Source: Rhipicephalus microplus (taxonomy: Eukaryota; Arthropoda; Arachnida; Ixodida; Ixodidae). From it: DNA of 64,000 nt. The stretch lies in assembly GCF_043290135.1 (NCBI RefSeq), contig NC_134710.1:316508116-316572115 (forward strand). The letters are read 5' to 3'. Below, piece by piece: positions 35,937 through 45,259 of the stretch. The position numbers and the translations under genes were made by a program. Below the pieces are notes generated by a model that saw only the letters and a list, made by a program, of their open reading frames with translations, had not been told where the DNA came from and searched no databases. Positions within the stretch are counted from its first letter, which is position 1. Each line of letters begins with the position of its first letter.

Positions 35937-38135
35937 ATGGATCTCGAAAAGTTAGTTGCTCTTGGTGAAAAGATGGGTCTTTCTGGCGCCGAACTACGGA
36001 AGTGGGTCACCCAGAAGGAAAAAGAAGAAAAAGAGCGAGCCAAAGAAGAAAAAGCAGCCGAGCTGGAAAAAGAGAGGTTGGCGGTCGAAAGAGCCAAAGC
36101 GGAAAAAGAAGCTGAGGTGGAGAGAGAGAGGTTGGCGGCAGAGAGGGCCAAGGAAGAAAAGGCAGCTGAGTTGGAGAGAGAAAGGCTGGCCGCTGAAAGG
36201 GCGAGAGAAGAAAGAGAAGCAAAGGAGCGACAGCTGAAAGAAGAAAGAGAAGCAAAGGAGCGACAGCTGAAAGAAGAAAGAGAGGCAAAAGAGCGACAGC
36301 TGAAGGAAGAAAGAGAGCAGCAATTGAAGTTGGAGCTGGAGAGAGAAAAGTTGGCAGCCGAAAGGGCGAGAGAAGAAAGAGAAGCGGAGATGGCTGAAAG
36401 GGAGCGGCAGCGGCAACACGAGATGGAACTCGAGCGGCTCCGTTTGCAACAGCGAAGTGAAACTCCCGTCCAAGCTAGAGTTGAAAGCAGCGAACGGGAA
36501 GATCACGGCTTCCGCTTGAACCCAAGCAAGCTGCTCGTAGCGTTTGATGAAAGGAAGGACGACCTAGACGCGTACCTCCACCGATTTGAGACGATTGCGA
36601 AGAGCCAGAATTGGCCGGAACATCAATGGGCAACTGCTTTGAGTACCTGCTTGAGTGGTGAAGCGCTCAGTGTGTACGGTAGGCTGACGCCGACCGATGC
36701 AGCCAACTATGCAAAGGTGAAAGCTGCTTTGCTGAAGCGATTTAGATTTACCGTGGAAGGATTCCGGGACAGATTTAGGACAGGAAAGCCAGCTGATGGG
36801 GAGACGGCTACGCAGTATGCCGCCCGACTTTGTCATTATTTCGACAGATGGATTGAACTTTCAGGGACAGCACAGGAGTACGATGAGCTTAGAGAGCTCC
36901 TAATTAGAGAACAATTTCTTACTAGTTGCCACCCAAGCCTGTCGCTGTATTTGAAAGAGAGGAAGGCTGAGTCCCTTGAAGGAATGCTTGAATTGGCTGA
37001 TCAATTCTTGGAAGCGCAAGGTGGCACTAATTTGGCCAAAGTCAAGAAGGAGTGTCCCGACGATTCGAAGAAATTGGCTCCCGAAGAAAAGAAGCGTGCA
37101 CCAGAGAGCATTCCGCGATGTTTTCTGTGCAACCGAGTGGGTCATCGCGCGAAAAACTGTCGAACGATCTTTACGAGCCCTACGGTTGTAAAATGTTTTA
37201 AGTGTGGTCAGACTGGGCACAAAGCAGATGCATGTCGAAACGGAGTGAGTCAAACTCACCAGGTATCCTGTGTGCAAGCAGCACCGAAATCTGATAATAA
37301 TGCCGTCACTGATGGATTCGTAGAGTTGAAGAATGGGGAGAAAATTCCTATTGTGGGGGCTGTAATGTCAAAACAGCCAACCGGTGTTACGAAGGGAATG
37401 CCAACGCTTCCTGGAAAGATTGCAGGCAAGAAGATTACGGTTCTAAGAGACACCGGTAGCTCCACGGTTATCGTGAGGAGAAATTTGGTACGGGAAAGTG
37501 AGCTAACAGGCAAAACAAAACCGGTTTGCTTAATTGACCGTACAGTTCGGATGCTTCCCGAAGCAGAGATTGAGGTGGAAACCCCGTACTTCAGCGGAAA
37601 GGTTACTGCTTTATGCATGACGACCCCCCTGTATGACCTTGTCATCGGAAACATCGACGGGGCGCGAGGGCCAAGTGATCCAGAATGTTTGGGAGAAGAC
37701 CCGAAGATAGAGCCCTCGCCAACACAGCGACTGCGAGATACAGTTGAGGAGCAGCCCGTGACGGATCTCACTAGAGCCCAAGGCGAAGCCGCGGCGCAAG
37801 AGACAGCGAAGGAGAAGACGATCGTGTCGAATAATTTCACGGGCCGAGCAACCGGACTTACGTCGGCACGACCTCAACCGACCGACAGTGAAAAGGAGAC
37901 GGAGTTGGCCAGCCGGGCAAGATGTAGAGGCATGATCCAGCGGGTAAATAAACAGACAGGACCCGTCAAATGTAATGACGCACTAACGGTGTCGGAAGAG
38001 ACAACGATGGCTGAGACGACGCCTCAGATATCGTCGTTGGAAAGGGCTCGCCGAAAAAGAACATGGAAGCACAAGAAGAGATCGAGCGAGCACCGCAAAA
38101 AGGGGCGCAAGCGCTGTTCGAAGTACTCAAGATAG
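35937..38135 (+). CDS. gag: Gag-protease polyprotein of the inner element
   Basis: The frame is intact at 732 codons. The ATG at 35937 (MDLEKLVALG) is the first in frame; an upstream TTG at 35925 is not needed. Residues about 25-172 form a very long charged coiled coil (KEEREAKERQLKEE-type repeats, with three 33-nt tandem units). Residues about 190-360 (from FRLNPSKLLVAFDER through LELADQFLEAQ) look like a capsid or SCAN-like domain, with W..ALSTCLSGEAL and REQFLTSCHPSLSLYL. Two CCHC knuckles follow, CFLCNRVGHRAKNC (about 394-407) and CFKCGQTGHKADAC (about 419-432), for RNA packaging. A retropepsin-like segment has its active site in VLRDTGSSTVIV (aspartate about residue 505) and ends near LYDLVIGNIDGARG. 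There the RT domain would normally begin, but the frame instead enters a hydrophilic region and a very basic tail (RARRKRTWKHKKRS). This suggests an internal deletion that removed RT to integrase yet left an open frame. Domain calls are by pattern only. Confidence 0.9.
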   Translation: MDLEKLVALGEKMGLSGAELRKWVTQKEKEEKERAKEEKAAELEKERLAVERAKAEKEAEVERERLAAERAKEEKAAELERERLAAERAREEREAKERQLKEEREAKERQLKEEREAKERQLKEEREQQLKLELEREKLAAERAREEREAEMAERERQRQHEMELERLRLQQRSETPVQARVESSEREDHGFRLNPSKLLVAFDERKDDLDAYLHRFETIAKSQNWPEHQWATALSTCLSGEALSVYGRLTPTDAANYAKVKAALLKRFRFTVEGFRDRFRTGKPADGETATQYAARLCHYFDRWIELSGTAQEYDELRELLIREQFLTSCHPSLSLYLKERKAESLEGMLELADQFLEAQGGTNLAKVKKECPDDSKKLAPEEKKRAPESIPRCFLCNRVGHRAKNCRTIFTSPTVVKCFKCGQTGHKADACRNGVSQTHQVSCVQAAPKSDNNAVTDGFVELKNGEKIPIVGAVMSKQPTGVTKGMPTLPGKIAGKKITVLRDTGSSTVIVRRNLVRESELTGKTKPVCLIDRTVRMLPEAEIEVETPYFSGKVTALCMTTPLYDLVIGNIDGARGPSDPECLGEDPKIEPSPTQRLRDTVEEQPVTDLTRAQGEAAAQETAKEKTIVSNNFTGRATGLTSARPQPTDSEKETELASRARCRGMIQRVNKQTGPVKCNDALTVSEETTMAETTPQISSLERARRKRTWKHKKRSSEHRKKGRKRCSKYSR
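36220..36318 (+). repeat. Three 33-nt tandem units in the coiled-coil region
   Basis: AGCAAAGGAGCGACAGCTGA is repeated with a 33-nt period three times, giving the 11-residue unit REAKERQLKEE. The period is a multiple of three and of the near-heptad spacing tolerated by coiled coils. Confidence 0.85.
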
Positions 38136-38505
38136 GTGCTGAGGTGGAATCAGAATGTGTTTGGCAGAGCTGAGTGACATATGTTGTGTTAATGTTCTTG
38201 TTATCCTGTGTCACAAGTGTCGAAGTGTTGTGCTGTGGTGTGATGTATAGTGTTGTATAATTGTTGTATAGACAGAACCTTGTACGTTTGTATTGTTTGG
38301 AATGTGTGATGAAGTGTTGTAATCATGTGCCTGTGGTTATATTTCATGTGCTGTGGAATTGAACTACAATGTAAGATTGTATTGAGTGATATATTGTGAA
38401 TGTGAAGTGTCATGAGCGACGGATTGTGTTACAGTCTGTGAGAATGTGTGGTGACTGTTCGCGCTCGTTTGTGTAGTTTTGAATATTATGAGATAATATT
38501 CTTAA
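38136..38505 (+). other. Inner element 3' non-coding region
   Basis: The stretch between the Gag stop and the 3' LTR is T/G-rich, with many TGTTGTGT-like motifs and no frame. In autonomous relatives the polymerase would lie before such a region. Confidence 0.7.
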
Positions 38506-38517
38506 AGTGGGGGGCAG
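38506..38517 (+). other. Inner element polypurine tract
   Basis: AGTGGGGGGCAG sits immediately before the 3' LTR, the expected place for the plus-strand primer. Confidence 0.75.
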
Positions 38518-39721
38518 TGTCACAGAACGAGCGCTAAACAAGAGCGCGCCGCCAAATCCTTGCGACAACGGGCGGCCGAAACGCCGCGAGGTAAAAAGAA
38601 AAAAAAAAGAAAGCAAACATCCAGGGCTCCCGGGCGCGCGCTCTCCCCGCAGAAGCACGGCTTCGCAGACGATCCTCCTCACCCCACATCGGCGGCCCAG
38701 CAAGGCCGCGATTTTTCTAGAACGAAGGAGGCGGGGTCAGACCGAGTGAATCATCCTCCGGAGAGGGCAGTCGAACCGTCTCGCACCTCTCCCCAGCTTT
38801 CGCTGCGTATCGCGCCGACGAAATGACGAGAAGCGTCTGGAATGTCGCGCGCAAGGTATTTAATCGAGCGGCCGAGACGAGAAAGCAGGAGGAGACGGAA
38901 GTTAACGCCAGAGCGCGTAGGGATTCCGCCGTGGAGTCGGCGAAGGTTCTGCCCGTAGTGACAGGACAGGAGGAGACGGAAGTGAGCGCCAGAGTGCGTA
39001 GAGATTCCGCCGTGTAGTCGGCGAAGTTTTTGGTCCGTAGGGACGGCTCGAGCTACAGGCAAGAGCGTGAGTTTACCGCTATCGAGCGAAGACGCGGGCA
39101 ACAGCTGCGTGTGTGAAGCCGACGGTTTTCCGGCGAAGAAGTTGAAGTTTGAAGAGTGGCCAATTGAAGACGGGAGTTTTCCTGGAAGAGAAACTCCGGC
39201 GAGGTTTCCTGGAAGAGAAACTTCGAGGGCTGCGGAACGACAACAACGCTGGACTTTGAGTGAGTGATTCTCGGAAGAGTATCATCTCGACTTTGGTTCC
39301 AAGAACTTTGGACTGAATAGGTTTTCTATCTCTTTAGTCTTTAAGTGTCTTGGTTGTTCAATGCATGCGACTGCATCGTAGTTCGTATTGTTGTCTGTGT
39401 CCGTTGTTTTGAGTGTGGCTGATTGTATTGTGTAGTACGTTGATTGATTGGTTTGATTGGTGACATATTGTATGCAACTATTGTGGAGAGGGCATTTTTG
39501 TGTATTGTTTCTGATCTGCCATTATTGAGAATATAATTTTGTTTGTTTATCAACTCTCGGCTCTGACTTGTTCTTTGGACCACAGCCGGCGTCCGCTGGC
39601 GCACCAATAAGGACCACTCTTAAATTGTCCACGCTTTCGTGGTGCGGTTCGGGGGGCCGATACTTCGGCTCTTAGAATTAGCCCGGCGATTGCCTCCCTA
39701 ATAAACGGGACAGGTGTGACA
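38518..39721 (+). repeat. Inner element 3' LTR (1204 bp)
   Basis: It has the same length and order as the 5' LTR at a constant offset of 3996 bp; no difference was noticed in the parts compared. It ends GTGTGACA at 39721. Confidence 0.93.
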
Positions 39722-39726
39722 ACCAC
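39722..39726. repeat. Right target-site duplication ACCAC
   Basis: It matches the left copy at 34517-34521; the outer Gag-like frame resumes right after it. Confidence 0.93.
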
Positions 39727-41505
39727 TGCCACAACACAAAATGGAACATCAGTTCACTGACAGGCGGCCGTGCGTATTTCGGGAACAACTCAACCATCGA
39801 GCGCAGCTCCCTTGTGCACGGAAGTCGGCATTTCCAAAGTCGTGGCACCAACATACTACACGAGACGTCGCTCACCCTACTGATGCCTTTCATGCTTCGT
39901 CTCGCATACATGGTCCACCACCTGGTTTTCTATGACGCAGCTCTTCAAAGGCTCCTAACGGTCACTATTCGTGTCATAAGGACGCCTTGTTCATGGTAGA
40001 CCAGCTGACACATGGGGAAAATACCAAACAACGCCAAGATGACTCAAAGAGTGAAAATCAGTCTTCACGCATTGGAGCAGCTTACTCCCCATCTCGCAGA
40101 CTTGGCCCGCCTCCTGGTTTTCCATCGCTTGGCTCTTTTGTGACTCACAATGTCCATCTCACATCTAGCACGCTCACAATGGTCGGGATAGAGCTGCGAC
40201 GCTCGGACGATGCTACGCCAAGCCCTGGACTTACCACCCAGATTCATGCGCCAGAACAGCTCGCATCGTTAGTTGCACAGAAAGAGGGCCATTCACAACT
40301 CAAACCTTACCGAACTACCCCTGTTGCGGTGTTGCCGTCCAGTGCGCAGCCACCAGAAACTCCAAACACAGAAGGCTCAGACGCATCGAACGTCGAATGC
40401 TACCAGGCGCAAGAACCACTCATAGTGAGCCGCGAAGAAGCCCCTGATAAACTATCTGTCAACTCTGAATGTTTTTTGTCGCAAGAGTTCATTTCCACGG
40501 CACCGCAGACTTGCCAAAATTTGCATTTTCAACCTGGTGATGCGACGTCACATGTGGTACCCTCATGCAGTGGTCACCAATCCAAGAATCGAACCAATTC
40601 AGAAGCAAATCATACATCAAACCTCGTACACAGTTGTCTTTCAGAAGCGTCCGTAATCAACCCCGTCACAGAAGCTTCTGAAGAGCAGGCTAGCAATGAT
40701 GGCGCACCACCAACCATGCCCGATAAGCAAGAAACCTCTTCAGCATGCATCATCTGTCTACAGGACGCCTCAAATCTCAAAGTAAATGAATGTCCCATTC
40801 CGGAAGGCTTGCCACTACAACCATCTCCTGAGCAGCATCAGCAAAGCAAGCATAGCCAAGCGCGCAACCTCATGCGACTACAAAATAGACTGCAACGAAG
40901 GCATCGACGAACGCGAAATTCAACGGAAGCACACTCACCAATTGAAGAACAGCGGGAAATAAGATCTCTAACCCAAAAAGTATTCCAAGACGTCAAATTT
41001 TCTCGCACAGAGGAAAGTCGCCAGAGACGCTCCCTGCGCCTGCAGTTACACAGACCGCAATACCACGGAAAACGCCAAGAAAGATGCGGAAGCACTTCTT
41101 GCATATACCGCCAGCCCGCAGGCATCACGCCGTCACAATCCGTCAAGAAGCACGCATTTTAGAAGCAAGGCGTCTGTCGCAGCCACGACTCAGAATCCAA
41201 CGCATGAGACATCAGACCTTCCAACGCTACAAGGACTCCCAACGTTGTTCGTTCCTCAATACTAACCAGGTTGTGCCATCATCATTTTTAACGCTTAAGG
41301 CATGGTTATGCTCTCCAGAACGCAACAGCCAACCTCGCCCACCTGAGGTCTCCTAGATATCACCGGACTGCCTTCCCTGTGAACATTTTGTGCAAGTGCA
41401 TGGAACCGCCGTGTGGCATGGAACTACTGCATTTTCTGACATTATTTTTTTATTATAAGACTCCATTTGTTCATGCTTTCTAGATTGTAGCGCGCGCATT
41501 CTTTC

Positions 41506-41522
41506 GCTGGGAGGGGGAATCA
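41506..41522 (+). other. Outer element polypurine tract
   Basis: GCTGGGAGGGGGAATCA lies directly before the 3' LTR start (TGTGACG at 41523), where plus-strand primer sites of LTR elements are found. Confidence 0.65.
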
Positions 41523-42784
<1,262 letters not shown>

Positions 42785-42870
42785 TCGGCTGATGGGGGAA
42801 GGGAGGGAAGCGCTTCCTTTGAAAATGGAGGGGGGATCACCCCCCCCCCCCCCTGGGCTTCCCTGACTAA
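42785..42870. repeat. G/C-homopolymer repeat with inverted structure
   Basis: GGAGGGGGGATCACCCCCCC (from 42826) is self-complementary and extends into about 14 C. AGGGAAGCGCTTCCTTTG lies next to it as a second small palindrome. It is similar in kind to 33365-33480 and may be the same repeat class. Confidence 0.45.
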
Positions 42871-42973
42871 GTCCTGCTTAGAAGCAATAACGAGCACGTC
42901 ACAAACACGTCAGTGGGTGGGTTGTGCAGGAATACGTTCTCTTTAGTTTCATCTATTTCATTTGGCACTTAAT

Positions 42974-43206
42974 TGCAGGGGTTTAACGTCCCAAAACCAC
43001 GATATAATTATGAGAGATGCTGTAGTGGAGGGCTCAGAAAATTTTGACCGCATGGGGTTCTTTAACGTGCATCTAAATCCAAGTACACAGTCCTCAAGCA
43101 TTTTCGCCTTCATTGAACGTGTGGCCGCCGCAGCCGGTATTCGATCCCGCGACTTGTGGGTCACCAGCCGACCAAAATAACTACTATAGACCATCGAGGA
43201 GGGTAT
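42974..43206 (-). mobile_element. SINE, diverged full-length copy
   Basis: The blocks GCAGGGGTTTAACGTCCC, TATAATTATGAGAGATGC, TTCTTTAACGTGCATC, GCCGCCGCAGCCGGTATTCG and CCGCGACTTGTGGGTC are in family order. The head is eroded (ACTATAGACCATCGAGGAGG), so the A box is probably inactive. Confidence 0.85.
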
Positions 43207-43592
43207 TTAGTGCTGGTTACGCGCAACTAATGTTCTGTGATTCTCGATAAAATTGCAATGCCACTTTCAGTATCTGTTCGAAGGGCAACGTTCCAATTTA
43301 GTGCCTTTGGCACTCCACCTCAGTTTCTCTGTCTAGTGCAGTGAAAACTGTATGTTGCGTCGGCCAACAGGGAAATGGCGGTGGGCGGTATTAATTTCCC
43401 GCCTCCGATGGCCTTCTGTGCATTTTACGGAATCTTCACGGGGAAATTCGAAGAGCGCAGCGTGCCGGCCTCTCTCTCTCGGCTTTGAACTCCCCGCTTT
43501 AGACCGATTGGGTGACACAAATGCTTGTCTTCTCTGCAATGCATAGATGTGCTGAGGCGGAGTAAAGGCTCTTTTTCTTTTTCTCTTTGTGG
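43207..43592. other. No gene seen
   Basis: Moderate GC with chance frames. Confidence 0.5.
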
Positions 43593-43682
43593 CGAAACGG
43601 TGCAGACAACGGGACGAAGAACACACAGAGGACACAGCGCTGTCTCCTGTGTGTTTTTCGTCTCATTGTCTATGCCGTTTCG
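43593..43682. repeat. Near-perfect 90-bp palindrome
   Basis: The DNA folds on itself around AGC|GCT at 43636-43641. ACGAAGAACACACAGAGGAC faces CTCCTGTGTGTTTTTCGT, and CGAAACGGTGCAGACAACG faces CATTGTCTATGCCGTTTCG. There are a few mismatches and one 2-bp offset. The CAGCGCTGTC centre also occurs at about 5415-5424. Confidence 0.8.
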
Positions 43683-43689
43683 TTACAGT

Positions 43690-44951
43690 GTGCATGAGCC
43701 CACCTACAAGAATCCGCGTGCCCTTATTAATCCATTTCTTTTATTTATTACGTTCTGCTACAGTTGCGTGCCCTTCGGCATCGAGGTCCCTATTGCCTAC
43801 GCAAAAAAAGGGATCTCCATACGTTCCCCTACATCGGCGTGTGCGCATTCTGACGTCCGGTCGCCGTACTTTTCGGGGCATCCTGTTTATGATCTCCATT
43901 GTGTACGCCGTGTTTTTTCGCGCGGTCGGGGCTGCGTAGTGTGGCTCGATAACAGTGGTGGCCATTGTGCACGAAGGCTCCCGTGGTGCGGCGGTTACGT
44001 CGACGCCCAACAGCGCCCAAGCTCGACGCGCGGGCAGTGGGCGAGCGTCGTGTACCTTTTGACGCGGTGGCACACATATCCGTGGCCCGTGGAGCGCGCG
44101 CTCTTCTGGAGAGGCGCGACCTTCGCCGTTTTCGCTCGGGTGGCACGCATTCTAGGGGCGCCCTGTGGGATTTCTGCAGAGCTCGCGCCGCAGTCGCTTC
44201 CGGCCCCCGCCGACGGGCCCCGCACTTGTTGGCGAGGGTGCTGGCTGGTTCTGTCGCCGCCTCCGCGACACGGGCTGTCATCGTCGTGTCACCTGACGCA
44301 CGTTACTCGCGCGCATGCAGTCGAAAAATTTGGCCTGGCAGCTGGGGGCTTCCGCCTGCTCCGACTCGTCACCGCGCGTCGCAACGTTTTGACGTGTGCG
44401 CGTGGGCGTTGACGGTTTTGGTCGATCGAACTCCCCGAGGTCGAACCGTGCCCGCAGCCAAGCGCAGGAGCGTCACCTTGCGAGACCGCCTGTGTGGTGG
44501 ATGCCAGTCCGCCGTTGCTATTTGACAATCGATTAGACAATTCTTTTAGTCCTATTTTTTGTTACCAACGGAAGTGTCTCCATTGTCTATGCTTTTTGAG
44601 CCGAAACTTTCTTTGTCACTTCTTCCCAGTTTTTGGCCTTGCACTATCCGTTCGCACGGGTCAGCTAGTGAATGGTGATGATGTAAGGTTAAGATGAGAC
44701 ATGGGGCAAAACGCGACTTTTTGAGTGTACCGGCCTCTGTAGCTTATACAAAAACTAGTTTTCTTTTCTTATTGTGATAGTAATTATGTGAGCACTCTCG
44801 GCTGGATTTTGGCGCCGGCGCCGGCGTTGCCGTCACTCACCGTATATGTATACGTATCCATACATATGAAAACGCAAGAAAAAAATAATTCAGAAAAAGA
44901 CTCCTGCCCGTGTAAATAAATTGGGACCCCTGAAACGTCAGTGTGAGGCGT
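43690..44951. other. GC-rich block (to about 44520), no supported gene
   Basis: The region is CpG-rich and open in up to five frames, including a 295-codon plus frame (43525-44412) that begins inside the palindrome. Overlapping long frames on both strands show this is compositional. It could be a promoter/first-exon block. GGCGCCGGCGCCGGCG (44810-44825) is a small GC repeat. Confidence 0.4.
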
Positions 44952-45198
44952 TGATTGATTGATTGATATCTGGGGTTTAACGTCCCAAAACCACCATTTG
45001 ATTATGAGAGACGCCGTAGTGGAGGGCTCCGGAAATTTTGACCACCTGGGGTTCTTTAACGTGCACCCAAATCTGAGTACACGGGCCTACAACATTTCCG
45101 CCTCCATCGGAAATGCAGCCGCCGCAGCCGGGAATCGAACCCGCGACCTGCGGGTCAGCAGCCGAGTACCTTAGCCACTAGACCACCGCGGCGGGGCA
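44952..45198 (-). mobile_element. SINE, best-preserved full-length copy
   Basis: All blocks are present from the tail TTGATTGATTGATTGATATC to GACCACCGCGGCGGGGC. On the minus strand the B box GGTTCGATTCC is at 45131-45141 and the A box TGGTCTAGTGG at 45175-45185, 34 bp apart, as in a tRNA gene. This makes it the most plausible Pol III template in the window. No clear target duplication was found. Confidence 0.95.
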
Positions 45199-45199
45199 G

Positions 45200-45259
45200 G
45201 CTTAACGCCTGAGCCACCTCTCCGTGGCTCAGGCGTTAAGCACTGAGCCACGGAGAGGT
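45200..45259. repeat. Two overlapping, mutually exclusive hairpins
   Basis: Hairpin 1 pairs 45200-45217 with 45224-45241 (GCTTAACGCCTGAGCCAC against its exact complement, 6-base loop). Hairpin 2 pairs 45216-45232 with 45243-45259 (ACCTCTCCGTGGCTCAG against its complement, 10-base loop). Both use 45224-45232, so only one can form at a time. TGGCTCAGGCG (45225-45235) fits a Pol III A-box consensus. The structure lies two bases beyond a SINE head. Confidence 0.9.

Larger units (their letters stand above)
34522..39721 (+). mobile_element. Inner LTR retrotransposon, intact Gag-protease, no polymerase
   Basis: This is a complete 5200-bp insertion: 1204-bp LTR, 2792-bp internal region, 1204-bp LTR. 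The LTRs start TGTCACAG and end GTGTGACA (inverted ends TGTCACA/TGTGACA). ACCAC flanks the element on both sides (34517-34521 and 39722-39726), a 5-bp target duplication as made by Ty3/gypsy-type integrases. I noticed no difference between the LTRs, and spacing is constant at 3996 bp throughout, so the insertion is young. The internal region codes only for Gag plus a protease-like domain and then goes straight to a 3' non-coding stretch. Reverse transcriptase, RNase H and integrase are absent, so it must have been copied by enzymes from an autonomous relative. Confidence 0.93.
34155..41162 (+). pseudogene. Outer element Gag-like gene, split by the inner element
   Basis: The frame opens at the ATG at 34155 (an in-frame GTG lies 12 bases upstream) and runs to the insertion point at 34521. 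The same reading frame resumes at 39727 and runs to TAG at 41160-41162. Without the insert it would be about 600 codons with a single in-frame TGA at 39933-39935. Residues 1-95 resemble a retrotransposon Gag capsid start: PIPKYTGAVDDGPVQDWF, FTDYISGEAFKFYL, then SWEKIKKEMIVWFKQY, the F-x-G...W...F plus W(E/D)..K..(L/M)...F pattern. The remainder is Ser/Pro/Gln-rich, with GPPPGF twice and an Arg-rich C-terminal part (RLQRRHRRTRNS). CIICLQ near 40750 is not a proper CCHC knuckle. It is inactive because of the insertion and the stop. A Gag origin is inference from the N-terminal pattern and LTR context. Confidence 0.7.

Noticed and set aside
43525..44412. 295-codon open frame, plus strand, the longest non-retroelement frame
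   Set aside because: It starts inside a palindrome, overlaps long frames in other phases on both strands, and lies in CpG-rich DNA where stops are rare; no domain is seen.
45131..45185. Possible tRNA gene (good A and B boxes on the minus strand)
   Set aside because: It is the tRNA-derived head of a SINE; the sequence continues into the SINE body and many copies share it.
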